Part shown: in pieces, positions 47,302-58,581 of the stretch
How the letters are laid out: each line of letters begins with the position of its first letter
Numbering within the stretch: the first letter of the stretch is position 1
Assembly: GCA_030704615.1 (NCBI GenBank)
Contig: CM060732.1
Coordinates: forward strand, 10,042,001-10,106,000
From: Takakia lepidozioides
Lineage: Eukaryota; Streptophyta; Takakiopsida; Takakiales; Takakiaceae
DNA: 64,000 nt
Direction: 5' to 3'
Notes under the pieces: generated by a model
Databases searched by the model: none
What the model was told of the DNA's origin: nothing
What the model saw: the letters and a program-made list of their open reading frames with translations, nothing else
Translations under genes and position numbers: made by a program

Positions 47302-49520
47302 TAGTTACCCCTGGCACTGCAGCATCGGTCGTGCAGCAGAATGGCACAGTTCATGTGAAACGCGAGGTGAGCATATCCACTACATTTGTGACTCTGTCAG
47401 ACTCGTCCTCGGAGGATGTTTCTGAGATTCCTCCGCCAGTCCAGACTCCATTCTTGGATGATGACGAATTGCAGGAGATAACGAGTGTCATTCCGAAATT
47501 GAAAGCCCTCGCAGGGGTGCCTGGGTGCAAGAACGAGTTGTGTTTTGTTGATTGGGAGTCCCTTTGGGTGCAGAGGGTTCAATATGGAGCAGCAGAGTTT
47601 GACGGGGACATTTCGTTTGAGCTCCACCCTCCCACGTCTTCCAGTGGACTAGCTGGGCTTCTGCAAGGTATGGACAAGAAACATGATGAACACGGTTCAA
47701 TAGGGAGCGCACATGCCTCTTCCATTGGAGTCAATCTCTGGCACGTCATACAAAGCGTTGCATTCAACCTGACATTCAGTTGGAGCACAGAAGGCTTTGC
47801 CTCGAGTACAAAAATGCCACCTCAATGGGAGAAGCTGAGAGCACTTACCAAGCAATCCGGGCTTGGTGGTTCTCCTCTGGTGCTGCTAGTGGGATCCAGC
47901 TGAAGGAGTTGGAGGACTGGTTGGTTTTCTGGCACTTCAGGTATAGACAGTGGGGAGCTTTCATGACGACGGTATGCCTTTTCAATCCCAGAAACACAAA
48001 TTTCACTTTGCGTCGTGCCTGTTCCTTTGGGCTTGTTGGATTGTCACTTGCAAAACCTCTTCCATTTCATTTCGTTCCTCACATTTGCGTTCAATGCCTC
48101 CTGCAGGACATGTCTTTGGAGGACTTGGCCGACATGCCTTCCTGTAATTTGGCGGAGACTATTCACAACGCCTGGATGCAGCAGTCTACCAAAGCAGGAC
48201 TTGACTTGTATGTTGCCACTGCCGATGACATGGTGCGGGCACTTATACAACAAACCAGATACCGCAATTTTCTGATGGGACGGGGCGGAGGCAAGGGCCC
48301 TGATATGACTTTGTTGATGCTAAGGGCTGCGAACAGGTCCAGAGACCCATCAAGAGATGGCGAGAGCTCTGAACAGATGCACTGAAGGCTCCCTTTTGCA
48401 ATCGAAGGTCCCCCATTTGGAAGGCGAGAAAACATTTGGATCATGCAAAAGGAAATTGAACACTCCTCCAGGGTCGGATGGAGATTCTCATCGCCCGGAC
48501 AGGGTCAATTTCTTTGTACCTAAGGTGTCTCCGGTGCAGACTAAGTCATGTGCCCGCCCCTTCCCAGGTGGGTCCTCTTCCAGTGGAGCAAGCGCAAATC
48601 ATGCAAGCACAGTGGCATGAATCCCATTGGAGGAGGTGGTGTCCTTGGTGCAAGAATCTGATTGCATTGACACTGAGTGGCATATAGAACGCACCCCACC
48701 AGCATCTAGAGTGGCTTGCATGGCAATTCGGACCCCCTCTTTCAAGAAATGCAAATCAAAATTATGCAAAGGCTCCAGGGGGACTCCAGCTCCAACATTC
48801 ACAGGGTTGTTCCGACCTTATCATAGTGGGGAGTCAAAGGACTGGAAGTTCTGGTTCTGCCCAAACGATATGGCACGATGCGTCAAGGGAACAGTTCGTC
48901 CATCGGTGATAATGAAGCCCCCTCCGCCCGCAATTTGGCCTGTGAAACTTGGGACGTCGTTGTCATCAACCGAGATAAGCATGCTAGAGGAGGGAGGGTT
49001 CCGCCTTGCACGGTCCCGGGTGGTGCCCTCATGCACTCTAGGCACAGATGTGCCACATGATCCGGCAATGCCTCCACCCGGTGCCGACTCCCACCCAACA
49101 AAAAAAGATGGAAAAACAGTGCGTCGTGTAGCTTCGGGTGCAGATCACGACTGCAAGATGGAATCAGCTACAATTTTGCAGGCTCGGGTGACACGTATCA
49201 CCGAAGTCCCGCCCCCGGGGTATGGACGGATTTACACAGTGTTGTCTACTGGCTCAGTTCTTTATGGCAAAGAATATCAGGTTACCGTGGGGAATTTCCC
49301 TGCGTGCACCTGTCCGGATTTTGTAACGATGTGTGAGGGCGCTCTCGGCATGAGAGGGAAGTGGGTCCCCTACAAGCATCAATATTACATATACCTTATA
49401 ATTATGTGTTGCGACGGTAAGAGAGACCAATTCATTCACCAAGCCACACTAGGCTATGGAGAGGTCATCACTCTTCTGCAACGGGACACCTGCCGTGCGG
49501 CTCCGCCAGATTTTGTGTGA
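47302..49520 (+). pseudogene. MULE-type transposase with SWIM zinc finger, copy A2
   Basis: Begins in phase with SVVTPGTAASVVQQ, equal to about residue 98 of the 57,003 copy; the first exon is missing. It continues through VTLSDSSSEDVSEIPP and the KKHDEHG stretch (47,690). An internal deletion then jumps to YKNATSMGEAESTYQAIRAW and DWLVFWHFRYRQWGAFM, removing the zinc finger and catalytic DDE part. After an intron (donor near 47,971, acceptor near 48,107) come MVRALIQQTRYRNFLMG and, past a frameshift near 48,360, SCKRKLNTPPGSDGDSH. The last ORF (48,627-49,520) has APTFTGLFRPYHSGES and a SWIM finger, FPACTCPDF...YKHQYYI, whose usual third Cys is Tyr. It is dead. Confidence 0.85.
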
Positions 49521-50510
49521 ACAGAAACGAGCCATGCCCACTTCCCGTGCTGGTTTCCAGCTTATCGTGTGGAGTCTTTGCATGTAGGACAACCACATAC
49601 ATTTCGTTCGCGGAACCAGGGGGGCACAAACAGGTGTCTATCTGTGAATTGAAATGAAGTGTGACAATCATTCTGAGCTCAAATCTGCCATATGTTCATA
49701 TTCCTCTTTTTGTGCAGACATTGCAGACATGGTGCATGGTGGCCCCTGTGTTTTGTCCACGTTTGTCCACGGTAATAGGTACTCTTCCTCCAATCCTCGC
49801 CTATAGGGCCTGCTTCTCCAGCAGGGATGCCTCGGCGTAAGCCTGGTCACGTGAGCGCAACTGCGCTCACGCCACGTCACCTTGCGCAAATGCCACGTCA
49901 CAGGGCTCAGTCCACATCATCACACGTGAAGGCCGCGTCACCACGCGCCCAGAAAGAAGTGGAGTGTATTCCCGCGGATTGGCACTCTTTACCGCGGAAA
50001 CAAGCTGGACGACATAATAAAAGGCATTGAATAAAGGATGGATGAATGTACAGTTGGATGATAAATAGGTGGATGAGTGTGAAAAATGTATGTAGATGGA
50101 TGAATGACGGATGGATAAGAGTAAAATGGATGAATGTATAATGGATGTTGAGCAATGACAAAAATTCATGACAGGAAGATGCATGACCAAATGTCTTGAC
50201 GAATGCACAACGTATATGAAATGAGTGTGGAAGGTTTGTGGGGTGGATTAAAGAGTACAGAGGATGAATGTACAATGGATGTTGTACAAAGGAAGCTTTC
50301 ATGAATGGAGCACGCATGAATACAGTGTAGATGAATGCACAATGGATATGAGAAGAGTCAGGAAGGTTTGTGAGATGGATTCATACATATAGCAATTTAA
50401 ACGAAAGTTGATTCTGTGATTATTATTTGTTCTAAAGGAACAACTACGGTGGAGGAAGGGGATTCAACGTTTTCTAGATAATATGAAAATGAATATTAAA
50501 AGAATACAGT
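49521..50510. mobile_element. Junction of copies A2 and B with transposon-end-like sequence
   Basis: 49,846-49,890 holds the palindrome GTGAGCGCA/TGCGCTCAC followed by CGCCACGTCA. The A2 left end likewise has gctcacgccacgtcaa near 44,727, so this is probably the left end of copy B or fused ends of A2 and B. No clean terminal repeat was defined. A GGATGAATG-type minisatellite lies at 50,030-50,390. Confidence 0.45.
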
Positions 50511-53500
50511 TCAGTCTGACTCAGAGTCAGTACAATGTATCCCCTCTTCCTCTGCATCTAAGTCTAAGTATTTTAGAACACCGGATCCACGCTGGATACA
50601 CCTACGGTTGGCCACTAAAAAGTCAGGGGATAGGGACTCGGCCGCGTGAAGTGCCATTGCTTCGGCATAAACAGGAAGCAGAAAATTGGAAAGGGGGCTG
50701 TCGAAAACAGACTCGCCAGAAATGACTGTATCTCCTGAAGATCCACCGCTGCCTTTCCTGAAAGACAGCCTGAAAAAGTTATTACTGTAACTTTGATGTT
50801 ATCGAGAAATTGAGTATGACTCCCAAAGAGGGTTTAGCACTTACTCACATGAAAAGTCGTTGTCGACCTGCTTATCTTCGGGATCGTCATCATTTCGAAT
50901 TTGAATCCGATCAGTCTGTGTGCCTGAAGTGGAGCCAGACAAAAGGGGGAGGAGCACGGTGTTGTAGAGGTCAGAATCACCCTCCATGCCAAAAAGGCTT
51001 CTTCCGTCTGCCTTGCATGCGTGGTAAGTTGCTCTTGCACCAGACAGGAGAACATGAACAGTTTGGAGGGGGGGATTTAAGCAGATGAAACTGTTGAAAG
51101 GAAACCAATTCGGAAGGGAAAAAACAAACTTGTGGACACAGAAAGATCGACCACCCATGCAGAGCGGTGGCTGCATGACTCCAGCAGTATTTGCATGAAT
51201 GCTGGTGCCTTTTCCTTTGCACCTCTCCAGGGAGTGTCATCTGGTCTCTTCAGAGTCTGACTGGACTGCATGAAGTTGTACAAAATGTCATCGACATGGG
51301 GCTCATAGGGGGGGTTGACGAAACAACCCTGGTCAGAAATCTCAAAGCTGCGGATGGAGGATGGTGTCTTTGATGTGCGAATCCTCCGCAGGCAGATCGC
51401 CTCGAACATCCTCGTCTGGCAAAGATAGCAGGTTAGTGTGGTAAACACAATCTATAGTGGAAGTGTGTACATCGGCTATTCAGAACTCTGACACAAAAAA
51501 ATCATGAATCAGTGATGATCGGTGTCGATCATAAAACATTCTACTAGAGTGGAGCTGCAGAGAAAATTGAAACTCATGATCAAAGCACAAGCAGAAGGGA
51601 GACGGCATACCAGCTGACCAGGGAAACCCCATTTCATAAGGTATAGGCTGTTCACACAATTCCATGTGCGCAAAACTTCAAACCCTGAAGACTTGAGGTA
51701 TGATGCCAATGCCCGACGACTATCATTGTCACATGACTGAAAAAGCAGAAGTGTCCCTGCATCAGAGAGGAAATTGTTACAGAACCCGAACACCCAACTC
51801 CAGTAGTTGTCCTCGAATTTGTTCCAGCCTGGCGTCTTGCCCTTTGGAAGAACTTCTGGCACAGCCTGGCCATCCGGGATGTCGAGAATGACAATGTCGG
51901 CCGCATAAGTTTTCTGCACACCGCACACGAAGGTGGGACCTGTGCTCACCTGCAACAGACATGTTTTTTATAAGAACGATGGCAAGATTGTTTTCAAAGA
52001 ACGAGACTGAAATACTGCCAACGAAACTTTCAGAGAAAAAGGAAAGAAACTAGAATTCTCACCAGATTGAGGAATGAGATTATATTGTCCCAGGTAGGGG
52101 ATGACACCCCAGTGTATCCTCTCTTTCGACTCTGCATCATCGAAAGCCAACCCTCATTAACAATTTTCATCTCTCCTGCTGAATCAGAACGGGAAGGGTG
52201 TGGCTTGGCATCGAACACGCACTGAAGAGTGCGGGTATATCTTCCAGCAGTAAAGTCCTGCCCACTCTCCATCTCCTTTTCATTCTCCTTCCCCTTGTCA
52301 TTTTCCTTCTCTTTGGACTTGTCTTTGTCCTTTGGCTTTGCTGGTGAGATGGCTATGACATCAACAGCCTTGTCTTTTGGTTTGCGGCCCGCCTTCTTTC
52401 CCTTCTGCGGCGTTCCCTGAGCATCAGGCTCCTTGGCAGCCAATGTTGCTATGTTTCGTTGATACTCTTCGTCAGTCAAAGGCGTCAGCATCTCAGCGTT
52501 ATTGTTCAAGTATTTCATATGCTGTTCTTGAAAGGTCGTGTGCTCAGGTGGGCAGTCAAGGTACCACCCACAGTCTCTGAAGTGAGAAGGACTCCAGTCC
52601 TTCAATATCCCTGCAGTATACATGGTTGGATCGTTTGCAGGGTCCGACCACATGTCAAGATAGTCGGGAATTCCGCTCAGGTGATTTCCTTCCATAAGCA
52701 CATATTTCGTGTACCTGAAAAAAGGAGATAAATCCCAACCCACACAAGCGCTCAGTGAGTAAGATGCAAGTAGAACAGAAAGAATAAAACATAGATTGAA
52801 ATGGCTCTGAGAACTGCTCCAAGGACCTTTCAGGACCACACTACTGCTCCAGATATGAATGTCGTCAACGCCATTCAGAACATTCCATTCAATGATACTG
52901 TAAATACACCCTAATCCAGGTGAATGCAAATTATCGTTTAGAAATGACACAGACATAGAAGTGAATGTCGTCAACGACATTCACTAATGAAGCCAAATTA
53001 TTACTTAAATGAAGCAAAATCACAGGATGGAAATCAAAAAATTGAGTAAGGAACCCTCCAGGCAAACTCAATGCACATTCATAACGAACCTATCACTGAG
53101 GACCTCACAACATCACTGTATGTGAATGGCGTCAACGCCATTCACAAAAATACAAAAAAAAAACCAATTACTTAGCTCCCCAATCCATGTAAATTCAATT
53201 TGTCGTTGTTGAATAATACAGACACAGCTGTGAATGTCGTCAACGACATTCTCTTTGGATTTCTTAAAACAGAGCTTATCAAGCCTCCACATTCATCGCA
53301 AGAGGCAAAAATAATGCAGAACAACTGAATGTCTGCATTGACATTCAGCAAAATGAAGTGAGGAACCCTCACTGTAACCTCTATGGACATTACAAAAATT
53401 TAAATAACTCTGAGGACCTCTCAACAACTCCGTATGTGAATGTCGTCAACGCCATTCAAGGACATTATCAATTCTAATCAGGGACAATATAATTGCACCC

Positions 53501-56247
53501 TTAGATCCTAACCAGGTGAATTCATATACTCGCTTAAGAATGACTTAGACAAAGAAGTGAATGTCGTCAACGACATTCAATCTGGATCTAAGATTGCAAT
53601 CCATATGAAGCCACATTTTTTCCCAAAAAAACAGTAGAGTTTCAAGTATGACATTGCACCTGTACACAACTCGCATCATGGCCCACTCTCCTCCAACCTG
53701 ACTGTCAAAGTCGTTGGACCGTAAAATGTTACCATCTTTGGAGAACTCCCGGAAAAAACAGTATCTCCAGGTGAGACCTCTCCACTTCCTTATGTATGCC
53801 TCCAATGACATTTGGGGAGGGGAAACAATCGCAATGTTCAGGTCCTTCAAAGTCTGATCCAGCACAATGACGGCGCGCTTTTCGAGCTGCAAATAGTATA
53901 TTTGTCAGAATTGCAAAAAAGATACACATCACATACTTGAAGAGAAGAAACAGCATGTTCGAATACACACCTGACTCCAAAATGTAGCCTTGTGGAGCCA
54001 GTTATCAAACACCAAATCACTGATTCCTTCCACCTTTGTGCCAGGCTGTATGGTGCTCTTTGGGAACTGATTCAAGTCCTTTACTGTTTGATCTGAGTTC
54101 CATATCTCCAACCACCTTATTTTTGTTTGTGGGTCGACCATCGATATGGCCAGCCGGTGCAATTTCTCCTGCTGCATCTCCGGATGCACATGCTTGTCAT
54201 AGTGTGTTTTGATCTGCTGAAGGAACTCAGGACCAAGTCCAGGATCTACTATTCTAAGCTGCTTTCCGAAGGCTGACATCAATTTGGTTCTTCGCATTTC
54301 AAACTCCTTCTTTATTGCAGCTTCCACACCCTTTGATGTCCTTAGTTCTTCTGGTGTAGTGCGGTAATATTCAGATTTTCCCTTCTCAGCTGCCTCTGCC
54401 AGTTCTTGCTGCATTCATTCAAGTAGTGATTAGCTCCGAAGGGACTACAAACATGTATTCGAAAAGTAAACAGATTACAGACTCGGGCTTACCGCATACA
54501 TGTACTCCAGAAACGCCTCTCGTGTCAAAGAATACCAAGTGCCTGCAGCTCTTCCTGTTTCGCACTTCTTGATGATATTGGGTGGTACTACTGTCCGAAA
54601 ATCATCCAGCTTCATCAGACCAATCCTCTGAATTCGGAATAGTGTGTGAACCAAGCTTGTTGTCACATGCGATTTCTCTGTCGATCTGCAAAAACATTGG
54701 AAACATTGCATTCCTTAACACTGTTTTTTGAGGATTAACAAGACACTTCAGAGGGAATGAAATCTCCTGGATGACTTACTTGTTCACGTCGTGCATAGCT
54801 GTAAGAAGCCTAGCGATGTCGTTTCCTGGATCCAAAACCATTGCCTCCACAGCAACATGCTTGTCTTTGTCTTTCGAATGGTGTTTCTGAATGTATCCCA
54901 TCCATGCCAGCAATCGGTGGTTGCCGTCCCAGACGTAGAACATGTGGTTGCAGAATTGTTGGGTGTTCTTTCCCATCATGAGGCCCAGCTCGAACTCCTC
55001 ATTGGCATCTTTCCAGCACTCATCCCAGTTATCACTGATCTCTGGAGACACTAATGTGCTTTTCCCATTTATATCCGTCAGTGACACATAAAAAACTTGT
55101 GCACCAAGTCTATATCCATGCACAAAATCACTCTCCAATTTTGTTATGTCATGGGAAAGAGGTGGACGCACAACAGGCATTGATATCATCCGGCACAGAG
55201 GTATGTCCAGACGCCCTCCAGATACGAGCATGTCCCTTATAACCTCCTGAGAGTTTACCTTCTGGAATGACATGAGTTCTTTCACCTTGTCAAGGTAGTG
55301 CACTTCGGATTCATCTGCTTCATCTGTATTCTCCGAGCTTTTTGCAGACTCGTCCCCATCTCCAGATCCTTTCCCCTCTGATCCCGTAGGCTTCGACCTC
55401 ACAGTTTTCTGCACGATGCCATTCAGTTCTGACTGAGTGATTTGCAAATAGTGAATGGCGGTAACGACCATCACTCTGTATCAAGGAAACTCACCATGAA
55501 TGGTGTGAAAGAATTCAGCACAATCTACACATGCAAAGCTGAGACTGCCGTATTCAAAACAAAAGCGAGAGCGATAGCGAACGGCGTTAACGACAATCAC
55601 AAAAGATAACGACTTGCCGGATCGGTGTTGTGTAATGACATACATGTGCAACTGATTGGCGGCAACGACATTCAGTGTAGTTTAGGGAGAATAGTAAGTG
55701 CAGACTCTCTCTTCAAACACATAGGTACATAAATCTCATGAGGAGAATCGAATGGCGTTAACGACGCTCGCAATTCAGTAGTTCCTGCTAAAGAAGGGAA
55801 GAGGAAGGACTCCTTGAAAGGCAATCAGACAGACTATATGATAAAACTTACTGGCACCTTCTTAGGTTTTGAAATTTGATCCCCTTCTGCAGTTTTCCTC
55901 TTCCCTCTCACATCTGCTGGAGTTTCTGTCTGCGCAAGGGTTTCTTGACCTTCTCCAGGTTCGGCGTTCCGCGTGCTTCCACCTTCTTCAGTGTCCCTGC
56001 GAATCATCTCTGCCTCCACAGGCTGGCGCACTCTTATCGCCGACTGTGTCGCAGCCGCTGCCTCAGTCTCCGTCTGCTCTTGTGAATCAGTCTCCGCGTT
56101 CACCTGCTGCCTTGGCCCTGTGTTCTCCAACAAACGACGCCTCGTCATTTTCTCTCTTGCTCTGCGTCTCTCTCTAAGGGAAGTAAAATAAAGAGACTTT
56201 CTTCTCTTTCGTATTCTAGAAGGAACCCTCTCCAGCTTGACTACCAC
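50511..56247 (-). CDS. ParB/Srx-like + DNA methyltransferase-like transposon protein, copy B
   Basis: Ten exons: 55,852-56,247, 54,780-55,432, 54,493-54,685, 53,971-54,408, 53,660-53,886, 52,063-52,714, 51,611-51,949, 51,130-51,415, 50,845-51,040 and 50,511-50,769. They join in phase into 1,212 codons without a stop. A later ATG at 56,148 is an alternative start. Exon 2 carries a ParB/Srx-like segment: FYVWDGNHRLLAWMGYI near residue 300, then HVAVEAMVLDP. Exon 6 is Lys-rich and nuclear-signal-like. Exon 7 has motif IV as ADIVILDIPDG, with NYWSWVFGF and GTLLLF after it. Exon 8 has motif I as VVDLSVSTS. IV-before-I is the beta-class order of DNA amino-methyltransferases, but DPPY is DIPD and the motif I Gly is lost. 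The acceptor before exon 9 reads TCTG rather than CAG. It is divergent from the transposase at 57,003. Confidence 0.75.
52856..53580. repeat. Intronic palindrome array B1 (GAATGTCGT/ACGACATTC)
   Basis: Seven palindromes lie in the intron 52,715-53,659, at about 52,856, 52,961, 53,121, 53,230, 53,325, 53,435 and 53,557. The full site is GTGAATGTCGT, CA, ACGACATTCAC (24 bp). Variants replace TGTCGT by TGGCGT or CGACAT by CGCCAT, usually keeping pairing. Spacing is about 95-160 bp. Confidence 0.93.
55450..55770. repeat. Intronic palindrome array B2, divergent copies
   Basis: Four more copies lie in the first intron (55,433-55,851), at about 55,450 (gtgaatggcggtaacgacca), 55,577, 55,651 and 55,748 (cgaatggcgttaacgacgct). 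They match the B1 core but are less symmetrical. Confidence 0.8.
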
Positions 56248-57002
56248 TCTCCCTCTAAGCGCGAAAAGTAGAAAAACGCAGTGACTCCCGATTTCTTGCG
56301 GGATTGCCTGCGTTCTTGCGTGTCTCTAGAAGCATCGGATTCCCTCCCGCGTGACCGTTACACATAGTCGTTTCCTTATTAATGCACATGTCAGCAATTG
56401 GTGTACAGCTATTCGTATTCAGTTATGGATGTCTGACGTGTGCCGCCCAAAAAAAACGGCGTGTTCTTTATTAGAACGGGTTCAATATTTAAAAATAACA
56501 GCGAATCCCAGAAATTGATGCGCAGTCTTAAACAAATAAATATAAATGAACGAGAGTTTCATGACAAATTTTGGAATATCATACACGGTCATCCTTGTTA
56601 GCCAAACCCCACATTCGTTTCACATTTGGAACTTTCCAGGTGCGCATGATCATTGGTAGTAGTATATAGATACATTTACTTAATCTGCAATCCCATTCTC
56701 AGATCCTGTGGCATGCTTCCAGGAAGTCGGCTTTGTTATTGGGTTTATTGATGAGGTTCTGATTAACGGTTTAACAGTTGCCGACACTGCCCCTAGGGAT
56801 ACTCTGACCACTGGGCCCACAAGAAAAGTAATTAAAATGGGCGGCTGCATATCTGGAAAGAATAACATAATATGCACAGTCGTTATCTGAGCTTCCTCCG
56901 CCATATTCTCTGCTCATTCTTCAACTGTGTTCTGGAGACAGCAGTAAACCGATTTACACTAGATCTGCGATAGCAAGGTACAAACATACTCGAGGAAGGA
57001 AG
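56248..57002. promoter_or_regulatory. Divergent intergenic region of copy B
   Basis: The 755 bp between the start codons of the methyltransferase-like gene (minus) and the transposase (plus) must hold both promoters. It is AT-rich at 56,440-56,700. No ORF or palindrome of the B type was seen, and no TATA box was assigned with confidence. Confidence 0.4.
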
Positions 57003-58512
57003 ATGGCTTCCTCTGAAGCGGAGTTCTTCTCAGACGACAAACCAGTGCCGTTCTCCCAGGAAGTCCTTGACAATGGATTTGCAATTGTTCTGGAACATGT
57101 CTTGGCTACCCGTTTTCAGTTGCAGAATGGCTCCATCTTTTTGGAGAAAGAGGTTTACGATCTGAAAGGGAAGTTGGTGAAATATTCTTTCCAAAACCGT
57201 GATGAGACGGCTCATATCAGCCAGTGGAGAGTGCGTCCTGGTCGATACAGAGTACTTGGAGAGCCTCGGCGAAAGTCCCTTGGGTCATATGTGACGCCCG
57301 GGACTGCTGCTTCGGTCATTGAAGACAAGAGGGAGGTGGTGGTGAAAAAAGAACAGACTTCCTCCACTCCAATCGTTGAGCTTTCGGATTCTTCCGATGA
57401 TGACATAAGTGAAATTCCAAATCCAGTCCTTCCTACTGTGGTTGCAGAAGCTGATGAAGAAGAGATTTGTAGTGTCATTCCAAAATTGCGGGCGATGGGA
57501 GGAATGGTTGGATTCAAAAGTGAGTTGCGGGGAATTGATTGGGAATCTTTGAAGCAGGTGCCTGTGAAGTTCTTGTCGGAGACTTTTGATGGCGATATCC
57601 TATTCGAGCTGCCTCCTCCTCCGCGAGTTGGAGGTGTAACAATCATGATGCATGGAATGGACAAGAAACACGACGGGCACCCGTGGTGCAGAACAAAAAC
57701 ATCCAATATTCAGAATGATGACAAGCTTGTTTTCAGGAGGACAGTTTGCAATGGACACCTTAGGTGTGATAATTTGAATTGCAGACATTTTCTTCAGTCT
57801 GGGGTTCATAATCAAAGCGAATGGGAGGGTCTGGCGGAAAATCCATTTCAGCCTGGGACTGCCCCTCCACTGGCAAACACTTTCGTCTGCAAATTCTGCA
57901 AACTTGTGCCATCCTGTTTGGCGCTCTGCGGAGCAAGAATGTACTATGTTGTCCACCGTTTGAATACAATGACAAGAGCTTGTGTGCATTTTGGATTCCA
58001 TAACCATCCTGTCTCGAAGGGGGATTACAGGGAGAGTGTTGAGACAGTATCGAGGTTGATCAAACAGGAGTTCGGGAGAAACCCATCCGCAACAACATCT
58101 GCAATTGCTCTTGGCGCAAGCAAGTCCTTCTTGGAAAGCCATATTTTGAGTGAAGGAGATTCTGTGGGGACTAAACTTGACGGTGCAGCATTGGACCTGG
58201 TCATGGATCATTTCTCCACTTTAAGTTCACCTAACATTCGGCATCAGATCAATGCATTGAGAATGGGCTCTGGGATCAAAGGCTACATAGACAATATTTT
58301 GGAATTGAAACGAGTGAGCAAGTACGATTACATCCAGGACAATGTATTCCCAGGTCAAGGTGCCATCAAAGTTTTTCTTTTCAAAATGTCGACTGTTGGG
58401 GAGGGCAGTGGGGTTAGCCTCGTGAAGCGGATGCAGAAGACTGGGGACTTGCAGAACTGTTTTCTTATGTTTGATCATGTGAAACGAGTGAAGGATTGGA
58501 CGACAATGGCCT
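57003..58512 (+). pseudogene. MULE-type transposase, N-terminal two thirds, copy B
   Basis: A single open exon from ATG 57,003 (MASSEAEFFSDDKPVPFSQ). It runs through TPGTAAS and two acidic Ser/Asp stretches to a zinc-binding region: CNGHLRCDNLNCRHF, FVCKFCKLVPSCLALC and CVHFGFHNHPVS. The start of the catalytic part follows (IKVFLFKM, then CFLMFDHVKRVKDWTTMA). This layout fits Mutator-like transposases: a Cys/His DNA-binding module, then a DDE core. Homology stops at about 58,512, where other elements are inserted. The C-terminal part reappears at 61,273. The upstream neighbour is the divergent methyltransferase-like gene. The copy cannot make a whole transposase. Confidence 0.82.
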
Positions 58513-58581
58513 TAGGGAATCATCGGCAGGTTGCATGGTCCCTACAACCGAAACCAATACACTTACTATGGTGCAACTCAC

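Noticed and set aside
46039-47304. Long plus- and minus-strand ORFs across the A2 palindrome array
   Set aside because: They arise because repeat units keep the frame open; the translations repeat with the units and match nothing.
52856-53580. CRISPR-like look of regularly spaced palindromes
   Set aside because: Spacers are 70-140 bp and irregular, the repeats are full palindromes inside introns of a plant transposon, and no cas gene exists.
50511-56247. Bacterial or phage contamination as the source of the methyltransferase-like gene
   Set aside because: Ten phased exons with plant-type splice sites, five related copies in the window and insertion into a plant retrotransposon all argue for nuclear residence.
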